Assembly: GCA_015057955.1 (NCBI GenBank)
Contig: SVDE01000012.1
Span: forward strand, 1-35,935
Source of the DNA: Lachnospiraceae bacterium
Lineage (GTDB): Bacteria; Bacillota; Clostridia; Lachnospirales; Lachnospiraceae
Length of the DNA: 35,935 nucleotides
Direction of reading: 5' to 3'
Numbering within the stretch: position 1 is the stretch's first letter; each line of letters starts with the position of its first letter. Shown here in pieces: positions 7,204-15,173 of this stretch. The notes beneath the pieces were generated by a model. It was given only the letters and a program-made list of their open reading frames with translations, searched no databases and was not told the origin of the DNA. The position numbers and the translations under genes are program-made.

Positions 7204-8206
7204 ATTTTTCTTCACCGCAGATGGATGTTTCCATGAGGCTTTTTATCTTATCCGGAGTATAACCCTTGCTGAATAAATAGTATAGTTTGGCTACCGCAGC
7301 TTCTGTGGTCAGGTCCTTTCCGCTGACGGCTCCGGCATCAGCCAGGGCGCTGCTTGTCTCATATGCCCCTAGGCTTACTGTACCCTGGAGGCACTGGGAA
7401 CAGACTGTAATTACAGTCCCGTTTTTCACAGCTTTATTCACAATGGGCAGCAGAGCATTGCCGCCATTCGGGATATTCCCGGTCCCGAAGGTTTCTATGA
7501 CTATTCCCTTTAGCTTTTCAGTAAGTATCTGGTCAAAAAGGCTGAACTGTATGCCCGGGAAGACCTTTATCACGCCGATAGGGATCTCTTCAAGCTGCTG
7601 AAGACGGAAAGGCACGGGATCCCTTTTCAGGAAAGCGGACTCATTATAAAAGATAGATATGCCGGCTTCCGCAAGTGCGGGGTAATTCGGCGAAGCAAAC
7701 GCTATGAGCTCATCGGCAGAATATTTTGTTGAGCGGTTGCCCCTTAAGAGTTTGCCGCCAAAGAAAATGCAGACTTCATTTACCCGTCTGTCCGCCGCAA
7801 TTAAGAGAGCGTTTATGAGATTGTCACGGCCGTCGCTGCGGATCTCCCCGAGCGGTATCTGTGAGCCGGTCAGGATGACAGGCTTATCAAGACCTTCAAG
7901 CATGAATGAAAGTGCGGACGCGGTGTAAGCCATGGTATCCGTTCCGTGGAGGATAACAAATCCGTCATAAGCATCATGGTTTTCTGCAATAAGGGCACCT
8001 ACACGGTTCCATTCCGCAACAGTCACATTTGAAGAATCGAGCAGAGGTTCTGTTTCGATAAGATCCCAGTCCGGCATTGGATATGCCTTTAGAAGATCCG
8101 TTCCTTCAAGCATTTTCCTGAACCTTTTCCCATCAGGAACATAGCCGCGGTCTGAGTGTACCATGCTGATCGTTCCGCCTGTATTGATCATCAGAATATG
8201 TGACAT
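7202..8206 (-). CDS. ansA: L-asparaginase, type I (cytoplasmic)
   Basis: A 334-residue L-asparaginase, converting asparagine to aspartate and ammonia. The first catalytic motif is INTGGTIS with Thr9. LLDSSN (Ser58-Ser59) and the HGTDTMAYTASAL motif with Thr89-Asp90 form the rest of the active site. There is no signal peptide, so it is a cytosolic type I enzyme. I place the start at 8206, where GGAGGG lies 5 bases upstream; an in-frame ATG at 8221 would add five residues and leave this site inside the gene. It is separated by terminators from both neighbours and is probably a single-gene unit. Confidence 0.93.
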   Translation of the reverse strand: MSHILMINTGGTISMVHSDRGYVPDGKRFRKMLEGTDLLKAYPMPDWDLIETEPLLDSSNVTVAEWNRVGALIAENHDAYDGFVILHGTDTMAYTASALSFMLEGLDKPVILTGSQIPLGEIRSDGRDNLINALLIAADRRVNEVCIFFGGKLLRGNRSTKYSADELIAFASPNYPALAEAGISIFYNESAFLKRDPVPFRLQQLEEIPIGVIKVFPGIQFSLFDQILTEKLKGIVIETFGTGNIPNGGNALLPIVNKAVKNGTVITVCSQCLQGTVSLGAYETSSALADAGAVSGKDLTTEAAVAKLYYLFSKGYTPDKIKSLMETSICGEEK

Positions 8207-8297
8207 GATATCCCTCCGCATAAAGTCGTTTTGTATTCAGCCAATGTAATGTTATCATATTATGTTACGTCCGGGACAGTAATCGTGGATGAAGAAT

Positions 8298-8331
8298 AAA
8301 AAACAGTCCTTCCGCCATGTGGCAGAAGGAC
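8298..8331 (-). terminator. intrinsic terminator after the CYTH gene
   Basis: A 12-bp stem GTCCTTCCGCCA / TGGCAGAAGGAC with one mismatch, and A-run 8298-8303 giving six U on the - strand transcript. A short T-run at 8334-8338 means it could work weakly on + as well. Confidence 0.85.
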
Positions 8332-8363
8332 CATTTTTAGTCATGTTTCCTGTTCAATTGAGA

Positions 8364-8885
8364 TCATTCAAATCCGTTGAAAGCGAGATATTCGTTTTTG
8401 TACTTACGGTCACCGGTGACTTCCCTTATGACCTTCATCCACTCAGGATGTTTGACGGGTGAATTCTCTTCAGGGAGTTCCACTTCCACGAGAGCCTGGT
8501 CTTTCCACTCAGGATACAGATCGATCTCGAAGCAGAGATCGCCTTCGTAGTAGTAATACCTGGTCTTATTGATCGTGTGGGAACCAACTGCTCTTTCATC
8601 GAACAGCTCGTTGTATTCTTCTTCTGTTATCTCTTTCTCGCGCTCGATCCTTGTAGTATCAGAAAGGCGGAATTTCTCTGTATAGTAAAACTTGATACCT
8701 TCTTCGGTAACTGCTTTTCTGATCCTTCTTATCTTGTTGTTGATATTGGGAAGATAGTCCTGCCTGATCTCAACCTTTTTGCATCCAAGCTCTTCCAGCT
8801 TGGCAGTATCCGGATACTGTATGAGAAATCGTCTTTCAATCTCGAGCGGCTCGCCGCCATCAAGTAAGCTATTCTGATTTACCAT
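8364..8885 (-). CDS. CYTH-domain protein (triphosphate tunnel enzyme family)
   Basis: A 173-residue protein with the CYTH signature near the N-terminus, EIERRFLIQYPD (residues 16-27; ExExR form of the usual ExExK). Charged tunnel strands follow: IRQDYLPN, KIRRIRKA, FYYTEKFR, RIEREKEITEEEY, NKTRYYYYEGDLCFEIDLY and LVEVELPEE. The family includes inorganic triphosphatases, thiamine triphosphatase and class IV adenylate cyclases. In Firmicutes such proteins are usually triphosphatases, but the substrate cannot be chosen here. AAAGGAAAC stands upstream. It is the last gene of a three-gene - strand group and is followed by a terminator. Confidence 0.85.
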   Translation of the reverse strand: MVNQNSLLDGGEPLEIERRFLIQYPDTAKLEELGCKKVEIRQDYLPNINNKIRRIRKAVTEEGIKFYYTEKFRLSDTTRIEREKEITEEEYNELFDERAVGSHTINKTRYYYYEGDLCFEIDLYPEWKDQALVEVELPEENSPVKHPEWMKVIREVTGDRKYKNEYLAFNGFE

Positions 8886-8945
8886 GTAAGTAGTTTCCTT
8901 TCTGTAATATTTCTAATTGATTTATATCACAATGTGGCTGTGTAC

Positions 8946-9155
8946 TCAACCTCCTGCCTTCAGAAAATGAAGGAAAAACTCGTGATAAAGCTGTTCGGAG
9001 TCTTCTCCTCCTATGATGATGCGTGTTTGGGGAAGCGCAACTGCACCAAGCTTCCTGTCAGGAAGAGGTATGACGGATACATTGCCGGGATGATCTTTAA
9101 AGAAATCACGAACCTCGTCAGATTTTATTGCCCATACTTCATCATATTCTTTCAT
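8946..9155 (-). CDS. small conserved-looking protein, unknown function
   Basis: A 69-residue acidic/basic mixed protein without signal peptide or membrane segment. It begins MKEYDEVWAIKSDEVRDFF and carries a central hydrophobic strand RIIIGGEDSEQLYHEFF. I do not recognise the family. It has a clear GGAG site 6 bases before the ATG. It starts 21 bases after the large hydrolase gene and ends 60 bases before the CYTH gene on the same strand, which makes it a likely real member of the group rather than a chance frame. Confidence 0.55.
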   Translation of the reverse strand: MKEYDEVWAIKSDEVRDFFKDHPGNVSVIPLPDRKLGAVALPQTRIIIGGEDSEQLYHEFFLHFLKAGG

Positions 9156-9176
9156 GATATCTCCGCAAGTCAGGGA

Positions 9177-10922
9177 TCAGTACAGTTCGATCGTCTCTCC
9201 GGTCTCAAGATCTCTTGCAAACCGTCTCATGAATTCCCAGCCGGTCTCGGCCATCTGGTGTGAGATGAAATGTCCCTGGTTTGTGAGCATCACCAGACGG
9301 TAATGCTTCTTTCCTTCATTGTTCTTAAGTTCACCGACATATGCAGCAGATCCGTCATGATACTCAACCCAGACATCATCCAGCGGGTATTCGATCGCGG
9401 CGCGGAGAGGGTCAGGGTCACTCTGGGCTGCAAGTATCTCTTCAACTGACATGATAGGGCAGTTCAGGGCTTTCTGCCTTCTCTGAAATGCCCTTGCCGC
9501 GCTTGAGAACTGCTCGTCATCCTGTCTGCAGTGAAGCCTGCCGCTGCGGCTTTCACTTAATGTGGTGATCACAGCTGTCGGCATGTCATGTCCCGCCCAT
9601 TCATCTACCTGTTCATCGGTCACAGGATATGGAGAGGTGGTCCAGGCTGGCTCCGGGATACCGGGATGGTTTCCTAGAGGTGCGACTGCCGCAATTGAAC
9701 GGTAGAACTTATGGGCAAACAGGTCGCTGAAATAACCGTTGTGGGAATGACCGGTAACGTAAACACGTGTAAGGTCGATGGGGTAGATCTTTGCAGCGTC
9801 CTGAAGAATACCGTAAAACCGTTCATTTGAAGCAGGATCTTCCAAAGCAAAGAACAGCGCTATAAGCTCACCCTGGGCAGCAAGCTTCGCATATCCGCTG
9901 TATGCTGCAATGGCACCTACAGGCTGGTGACGGTCCTGATATGTGACTTCCTGGAATATGAGCACTGCGGGAAGTTTGTACCCTGTCTGTCCGGCAAGAC
10001 ATTTCGGAACGCAGGATATCCATTGGTAATCATCATAGTCGTGCGATTCAACGATCAGGCCTCTCTCATCCCAGTAATCAATGAATGCGGGGTCATCACC
10101 GTAGTCGAAATCGTATTCAATACGCAGCTGATCTGCCAGTTCCCGGCCCTGCTCCGAGTGGACGAACATGTCTCTGTCGAACTTCGGATGCTGTATCCAT
10201 TTCGCATTTACTTCCATGCATCCGCTGTAGCGGTTCTGCCATCTGTGGGATATGTCCAGAACAGGGATCCCCAAAAGCTCAGTGATAAACTGATCGGGAT
10301 CTTCTGCTGCGTTGCCGTTTTCATCAGCATAATAAAAGCCCGGAATGTCTTTAAGGCTGCTCTTGGTTTCAGTCAGAGCACTGACATCCAGAAAGACTTT
10401 ATCCATGAGGATGTTGTATATTACGGAGAATTCCTGCATGACGCCGAAAGGAGTGTCATTCAGGTTTGCTCCGTTTACGGTGATGTAGAGTACGACAGCG
10501 CCTTCCGCGCATGCTTTCTGTGTGTAGTCCTCATGTTTTGTAAGAACATGAATGGACCAGTTGGGATCGGAAAAGTCGGCGTCACTTAAAACCACCAGTA
10601 CCTTGGGAACACGTACTTTTCTGTCATACACATCCTGCGGGATCATGGCAGTCCAGCATATACCGCCCATCTCTGTGGAGTGGAATACCATTCCTTTTTC
10701 CTTCCAGCCGTCAATGTATTCGGGATAGAAGTAGCTTAAAGTTTTGGCATTGTATTCGCCGGTCCTTGAAGCATAAGGGCCTTCGCCTGCTTTAAACCTG
10801 TAATGCCTGTTGTTTATCTCTTCGATCTTATGAAACAGGTACCTGACAGGGCTGAAATGACCGGCCCAGGTTTCGGGTTCGTACAGGGAAATGTTTTCGT
10901 AGCTGTAATATTTGTTATACAT
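9177..10922 (-). CDS. PHB-depolymerase-like alpha/beta hydrolase, large cytoplasmic form
   Basis: A 581-residue protein with no signal peptide. The C-terminal half is an esterase-like alpha/beta hydrolase: YPIDLTRVYVTGHSHNGYF gives a nucleophile elbow at Ser393, and NQGHFISHQ near the end supplies the likely catalytic His. The pentapeptide is G-H-S-H-N rather than GxSxG. The N-terminal half (1-280) has strand/helix patterns like a second, degenerate hydrolase domain (VPKVLVVLSDADF, EGAVVLYITV). The second half resembles the hydrolase at 33.3-34.4 kb in this window (YPVDQSRVYAFGFSSGS), so the two are probably distant paralogs. CGGAGG stands 7 bases before the ATG. The substrate is unknown. Confidence 0.7.
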   Translation of the reverse strand: MYNKYYSYENISLYEPETWAGHFSPVRYLFHKIEEINNRHYRFKAGEGPYASRTGEYNAKTLSYFYPEYIDGWKEKGMVFHSTEMGGICWTAMIPQDVYDRKVRVPKVLVVLSDADFSDPNWSIHVLTKHEDYTQKACAEGAVVLYITVNGANLNDTPFGVMQEFSVIYNILMDKVFLDVSALTETKSSLKDIPGFYYADENGNAAEDPDQFITELLGIPVLDISHRWQNRYSGCMEVNAKWIQHPKFDRDMFVHSEQGRELADQLRIEYDFDYGDDPAFIDYWDERGLIVESHDYDDYQWISCVPKCLAGQTGYKLPAVLIFQEVTYQDRHQPVGAIAAYSGYAKLAAQGELIALFFALEDPASNERFYGILQDAAKIYPIDLTRVYVTGHSHNGYFSDLFAHKFYRSIAAVAPLGNHPGIPEPAWTTSPYPVTDEQVDEWAGHDMPTAVITTLSESRSGRLHCRQDDEQFSSAARAFQRRQKALNCPIMSVEEILAAQSDPDPLRAAIEYPLDDVWVEYHDGSAAYVGELKNNEGKKHYRLVMLTNQGHFISHQMAETGWEFMRRFARDLETGETIELY

Positions 10923-10944
10923 AGATACGCCTCCGTTGGTTTCT

Positions 10945-10956
10945 GTTATAATTATA
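10945..10956. promoter_or_regulatory. candidate divergent -10 elements
   Basis: The palindrome TATAATTATA (10947-10956) gives TATAAT on both strands. On + it is preceded by TGT, forming an extended -10 for trmD; on - it would serve the large hydrolase gene. No consensus -35 is seen on either side. The assignment is tentative. Confidence 0.4.
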
Positions 10957-10989
10957 CTCTATTGAGAATGTTTACATAATGGGGTATTT

Positions 10990-11658
10990 ATGAGAATGCG
11001 CATTTCAATCCTTACCATATGTCCGGAGCAGTTTGGGAGTTTCCTTGAAACGCCATTGATCTCGAGGGCTGAAAATGCCGGGATATTGAAGATGGAGATA
11101 ATCGATATCAGGGATTTTGCCCCCGGCAGTTTCCGGAAGGTGGACGATTCCCCTTACGGCGGGGGAGCCGGAATGATATTAAGATGTCAGCCGGTGCTGG
11201 ATGCCCTTGACTCGGTACGCGGCGAAAACAGCCATGTGGTCATACTTGCTCCGTCAGGCAGAACATTTACCCAGGCAGACGCCCACAGGCTCTCTGAAGA
11301 AGAACACCTGATATTTATCTGCGGACATTACGAAGGAATGGATGCGAGGATATTTCCCCATTCGGATGAGATCATGTCCATAGGAGACTATATCGTGACA
11401 GGAGGAGAACTCCCCGCGATGGTGATCAGCGATGCGGTCATGCGGCTTGTAAAGGGAACGATAAAAGAAGAGAGCGTCAGGGATGAGTCATTCGAGAACG
11501 GACTCCTTGAGTATCCCCAGTACACAAGACCTGCTGACTACAGGGGTGAAAAAGTCCCCGCCGTACTGCTCAGCGGGGACCATAAAGCCATTGAAAAATG
11601 GAGAAGAGAGCAGGCGCTTGAACTGACTGAAAAGCACCGCCCTGACCTTCTCATATGA
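10990..11658 (+). CDS. trmD: tRNA (guanine-N1)-methyltransferase TrmD
   Basis: A 222-residue SPOUT-class methyltransferase making m1G37 in tRNAs. Conserved motifs are DDSPYGGGAGMILRCQP (about 52-68), ICGHYEGMDARI, SIGDYIVTGGELPAMVISDAV (trefoil-knot SAM site) and the catalytic region RDESFENGLLEYPQYTRP. It is slightly short compared with usual TrmD proteins of about 240 residues. The usual rpsP-rimM-trmD-rplS ribosomal context is absent: its neighbours are a hydrolase (divergent) and a glycosidase (convergent). Either this genome moved trmD or this is a second copy. The start at 10990 has only a weak GGGG site; ATG 10996 is also possible. Confidence 0.9.
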   Translation: MRMRISILTICPEQFGSFLETPLISRAENAGILKMEIIDIRDFAPGSFRKVDDSPYGGGAGMILRCQPVLDALDSVRGENSHVVILAPSGRTFTQADAHRLSEEEHLIFICGHYEGMDARIFPHSDEIMSIGDYIVTGGELPAMVISDAVMRLVKGTIKEESVRDESFENGLLEYPQYTRPADYRGEKVPAVLLSGDHKAIEKWRREQALELTEKHRPDLLI

Positions 11659-12697
11659 TCTTGGAAAAACGATCGTAGATAGCGGCGAAGCGCTCGTCAC
11701 GGATACCGAAATCCTTTTCCTTATAATTCCATAATGCGTGTCCGATGCCGTATTTTTCAAACACGGCATGGATGTCCTGCAGCCATCTGAGCTTATCCTC
11801 GTTGTCTGCCAGATCTATGACACCGTATTCTCCGCAGTACAGGGCAACACCATCCTGCTTAGCCTTTTCTATTGCCGGAGCAAAAATGTCCTCAAAGAAA
11901 CCTTTTCCGATCTCACGGATATTATCCCTGTATACAGCGCCGCCGTTAATGCTTTCGATCGTTCTGCCGGCACTGCGGTATTCTTCCAGAGTCTTCGGAT
12001 ATCCTATCCTGAAATCAGAAGGCATGTCATACATCCAATAGGCGCCCTGATGGGTAAATGCCATTGGCTCGTAGCAGTGGAAGTTATACACTATCCCTTC
12101 CTGAACGGGCACATTTATCAGAGGGACCGTGAGTACGCTGTTGTAACATACACCGCCTATCACAAGCCTGCAGTCAGGTATTATCTCCTTCATCATGCGG
12201 ATATAACGGGATGCCAGATCATTCCAGGCGTCAGCGACATCTTCCGGAACAACCTCGTTCAGCGGCTCAAATGCCACCTGGTCAGAATAGTCCCTGAACC
12301 GCTCCGCTATTTCTCTCCAGAGTTTCAGGAAACGTTCCTGCAGCGCGCTGTCATAGAAGAATCTGTGTCTGTTCATGTCCACTTTGAGCGGATCAAAAGA
12401 GTACCCGTAGCATTCATGCAGGTCGATCAGCATGTTCAGGCCGCGCTTTTCACACCACCTGCGGCAGTCTTCGAGATGACGGAAGCCATCTTCAATGAGG
12501 ACTCCTTCTTCATCTTCGAGCACGTTGTAGTCAACCGGGACTCTGACATGGTCAAAGCCGAGTGAGGCGATGAGCTCAATGTCTTCTTCAGTTATGAAAG
12601 TATCAAAATGTACCGGGTCATACTCTGCAAACTGGGAGATCCAACCGCCTAGATTGATCCCTTTTAAAAAGCCCGTAAAACCTTTCATGATGATCAT
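11651..12697 (-). CDS. glycoside hydrolase family 5-like protein, intracellular
   Basis: A 348-residue TIM-barrel glycosidase of the cellulase (GH5) type. GINLGGW (13-19), HVRVPVDYNVL (50-60), LIDLHECYGYS, acid/base Glu148 in FEPLNEV and nucleophile Glu290 in YCGEYGV are all present. There is no signal peptide or carbohydrate-binding module, so it probably acts on imported oligosaccharides or glycosides. It starts with a 4-base ATGA overlap with the upstream metallo-hydrolase gene (12694-12697); a second in-frame ATG at 12688 is also possible. It ends in an 8-base tail-to-tail overlap with trmD (TCATATGA, holding both stop codons), with no terminator between them. Confidence 0.88.
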   Translation of the reverse strand: MIIMKGFTGFLKGINLGGWISQFAEYDPVHFDTFITEEDIELIASLGFDHVRVPVDYNVLEDEEGVLIEDGFRHLEDCRRWCEKRGLNMLIDLHECYGYSFDPLKVDMNRHRFFYDSALQERFLKLWREIAERFRDYSDQVAFEPLNEVVPEDVADAWNDLASRYIRMMKEIIPDCRLVIGGVCYNSVLTVPLINVPVQEGIVYNFHCYEPMAFTHQGAYWMYDMPSDFRIGYPKTLEEYRSAGRTIESINGGAVYRDNIREIGKGFFEDIFAPAIEKAKQDGVALYCGEYGVIDLADNEDKLRWLQDIHAVFEKYGIGHALWNYKEKDFGIRDERFAAIYDRFSKII

Positions 12698-13626
12698 TCC
12701 CGTATCCTGTCCGGATCAATGCCCACAAAACATCTTCCTTTGCGCAGCGTTACGCGTTTACCGCGCGGAGGCCCTTCAGGCTTTGGGGCGTCTGCTTTGG
12801 GATCTTTGCGCTCGCCTTTTGTAAGCGGAACACTTTGTCCCCAGAAGCTGGGTGTTTCAACAACATTTATGTAACCGTTCATGGCGTCTTCAAGAAGCTC
12901 GATGATCGTGGGCAGACAGTCATCGTCGAGCGGCGCGCCGAGTGCCCTGAAGTCATGGTGTCCGTTGTATATGCAGTCATAGCGGTCAGACATTGACTGC
13001 ATGCGCTTAAGGTACCTGAGTGTTGTCTCAACCGGCACAGCGTTAACGCCCAGGTTGAAGTTCAATGCGTCACCGCAGAACAGAGTCCTTGTCTGCTCAT
13101 CAAGAAAGATCATTTCACCGGGGGAATGTCCGGGGCATTCATAAGCGGTCACTATCCTTCCGCCAAGGTCAAACTGCATGCCGTCGGTCAGATCATGAAT
13201 GACCGGCATGGGCTCGTCTGCAGGGTCGATCAGGTCAACATCAATGTCAAACGGATAGAGGTTGAACATTGTGTAAGGTGATCCGAAGCACCCTTTCTGG
13301 CGTGCGGCTATGCGCTCTGTATCCCATTTCCTTCTTGCAAGCGACTGAGGGATCGGAGCTTCGGCATCCTTGGGATTGATCCAGATCTCCTCAAACTGTC
13401 TGGCGTTTCCGGTATGATCAACATGTCCGTGCGAGATCACGCAGATAAGAGGCTTGTCGGTTATCATTTCTATGGCGCCGCGCAGATCGCCTATGCCCAT
13501 TCCGCAGTCGATCACCATCGCCTTTTCTTCACCAATGAGCAGAAAAACGCTCGCGCAGTCAAATTCGTCGATCTCCCATGTGTCTTTCTTGAACTGGACC
13601 ATAGGGAAAAGTTTTGTTCTTTCCAT
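12694..13626 (-). CDS. metallo-beta-lactamase-fold hydrolase (copy 2)
   Basis: A 310-residue MBL-fold protein. The dinuclear metal motif HxHxDH is SHGHVDHTG (His66, His68, Asp70, His71). Later ligands lie in CPGHSPGEMIFLD, FCGDALNF and NGHHDF. A basic, proline-rich tail (KADAPKPEGPPRGKRVTLRKG) is unusual. The start at 13626 is preferred because TGGAGG stands 5 bases upstream; ATG 13638 lies upstream of that site. The substrate is unknown; members include thiolesterases, lactonases and phosphodiesterases. It lies 12 bases after the related upstream gene and overlaps the GH5 gene by ATGA, so translation is coupled. Confidence 0.85.
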   Translation of the reverse strand: MERTKLFPMVQFKKDTWEIDEFDCASVFLLIGEEKAMVIDCGMGIGDLRGAIEMITDKPLICVISHGHVDHTGNARQFEEIWINPKDAEAPIPQSLARRKWDTERIAARQKGCFGSPYTMFNLYPFDIDVDLIDPADEPMPVIHDLTDGMQFDLGGRIVTAYECPGHSPGEMIFLDEQTRTLFCGDALNFNLGVNAVPVETTLRYLKRMQSMSDRYDCIYNGHHDFRALGAPLDDDCLPTIIELLEDAMNGYINVVETPSFWGQSVPLTKGERKDPKADAPKPEGPPRGKRVTLRKGRCFVGIDPDRIRE

Positions 13627-13638
13627 TTTTACCTCCAT

Positions 13639-14676
13639 TTATCGGATCTCAGCAGCATGATCCATGTAAACGCCGTTTTCGGTATATGTAAGGTATCCCG
13701 ATTCGAAGATGCGTTTCCCGTACTGGGTAAATTTCCTGCCGTTTCTTTCCACATCTTTTCTGTAGTCGTAATCGCTTGGATCAGCCAGCACTTCCTCACA
13801 GGTTTCAAGGAGACTGAGGAGCATTACCGGTCCGGTCTCAACAGGGCCGTGGCTCGGGAACATGCTGTCAAATTCGTCCATGCGCGCTATGACCTTGCGC
13901 AGCTCCTTTGTAAGAGCCTCAATGGTCAGATACTCCCTGTATTCCTGACCGGGAGTTCCGCCGCCCCCTGCGCCTACATTGCCGACGCAGCAGTCGTCGC
14001 CGGGGAAGAAGATGCGGTTCTTTTTATCCAGAAAGCCGCAGTGTCCGGGCGAATGTCCGGGCAGCCATACCAGCTCGATTTCGTGTCCCTGTCCGAGATC
14101 AAACAGATATCCGTCAGGCACACCGACGATCTCATATTCCCTGAACGGGACCAGATCGTTTCTGTCAAAGTCAGCCCATATGCCATTGCCGTTTTCATCG
14201 AAGAGATAGTCCCATATGTGGGGATTGCGCTTTGATGTAAGCAGAGGGACTTCATATTCATGGCAGTATACCTTATCAAACTGGAAGTTTCCGTACGCAT
14301 GGTCAAAATGCGAGTGGGTATTTGCCACAAAGTATTCCTTATCTTTTCCGATGAGCTCTTCGATAAGGCTCTTCAGATCCCCGAGACCGAAACTGGTATC
14401 AATGACAAGAGCCCTTTCAGGTCCGTCGATCACAAAGATCCACGGATTGCCCATGCCGTCGAGACTTAAGGTAAGGATGCCGTAGAGATTCTCGCGGAAC
14501 GTGTAAACTTCCGCGTAGGGGTTGATCCCGGTGAAAACGCGCTTGGTCCTGTCGCGTTCCCTTAGGAGCTTCTCGTACGCGAAGCGAACAGGGTTTTCCG
14601 GTTCCCTGTAGATTGTTCTTTTCACTTTCAGCGGAGAGTTGACTGTCCGCTGGATCTTTACGTCCTGATATGCCAT
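13639..14676 (-). CDS. metallo-beta-lactamase-fold hydrolase (copy 1)
   Basis: A 345-residue MBL-fold protein with motif NTHSHFDHAYGN (His121, His123, Asp125, His126). Downstream ligands lie in LPGHSPGHCGFLD, FFPGDDCC and MFPSHGPVETG. An N-terminal extension of about 60 residues precedes the first beta strand (YGILTLSLDG). A GGGGTPGQEY loop near 245 may be flexible. The RBS GGGAGGAG stands just before the ATG, inside the 11-base gap after the lipoprotein gene. It resembles the next gene in layout but is not a close duplicate. Together they form tandem MBL genes in a five-gene operon. Confidence 0.85.
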   Translation of the reverse strand: MAYQDVKIQRTVNSPLKVKRTIYREPENPVRFAYEKLLRERDRTKRVFTGINPYAEVYTFRENLYGILTLSLDGMGNPWIFVIDGPERALVIDTSFGLGDLKSLIEELIGKDKEYFVANTHSHFDHAYGNFQFDKVYCHEYEVPLLTSKRNPHIWDYLFDENGNGIWADFDRNDLVPFREYEIVGVPDGYLFDLGQGHEIELVWLPGHSPGHCGFLDKKNRIFFPGDDCCVGNVGAGGGGTPGQEYREYLTIEALTKELRKVIARMDEFDSMFPSHGPVETGPVMLLSLLETCEEVLADPSDYDYRKDVERNGRKFTQYGKRIFESGYLTYTENGVYMDHAAEIR

Positions 14677-14687
14677 TTGCTCCTCCC

Positions 14688-15173
14688 TTACTGGTCGTTT
14701 CTCAGATCTTCGCAGAAGATCTCAAAAGTTTTCTGCTTTTCATAGGATTCAAATTCAAATACCTGATATTTTGAGCGGTCATTTTTCCAGTAAATGAATA
14801 ACCAGGGACCGCTGTCACCGGACTCGGCGGAATCTTTCCTTGCGGTTACGGTTCCGGCATTTATATAATCCAGAAAATTCGACCATCCGGATTCAGTCAG
14901 TTCTACAGTGCCTTTTACGGTTGCGTCATCCTCGGTCAGCGGCCAGCGCGAACCCTCCCTTGTTTCATGGTAGAAATAATATTTGCCGTTCTCAATATAG
15001 AAACGGTATCTTTGATAATGGGGAGGGAAGGTTGAAGCGTCAATGGTGTAATAGAATTCTGTGATATCAGAAGGTTTGATGTCTTTGCCGACAGTCAGTT
15101 CTCTTTTCATCATGCATCCGGGCATGGAGATAAGAGCAAGCATCAGCAGAGCTGCCGGTATGATCTTTTTCAT
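14688..15173 (-). CDS. lipoprotein, unknown function (paralog of 15982-16443)
   Basis: A 161-residue predicted lipoprotein. The signal peptide MKKIIPAALLMLALISMPGC ends in a lipobox-like MPGC with Cys20 as lipidation site. The mature part starts with DITEFYYTIDAS, then RFYIENGKYYFYH, VELTESGWSNFLDYI and LFIYWKND. The pattern (ITxFxY, then xxNGxYxxxx) is shared with the lipoprotein encoded at 15982-16443 on the other strand. I cannot name a function. Its start overlaps the stop of the membrane-protein gene by four bases (ATGA), so the two are translationally coupled. Confidence 0.8.
   Translation of the reverse strand: MKKIIPAALLMLALISMPGCMMKRELTVGKDIKPSDITEFYYTIDASTFPPHYQRYRFYIENGKYYFYHETREGSRWPLTEDDATVKGTVELTESGWSNFLDYINAGTVTARKDSAESGDSGPWLFIYWKNDRSKYQVFEFESYEKQKTFEIFCEDLRNDQ

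Noticed and set aside
9927-10589. 220-codon + strand frame opposite the large hydrolase gene
   Set aside because: Antisense shadow; the - strand frame has hydrolase motifs and a proper ribosome binding site.
11738-12565. 275-codon + strand frame opposite the GH5 gene
   Set aside because: Antisense shadow of a gene with both catalytic Glu residues in place.
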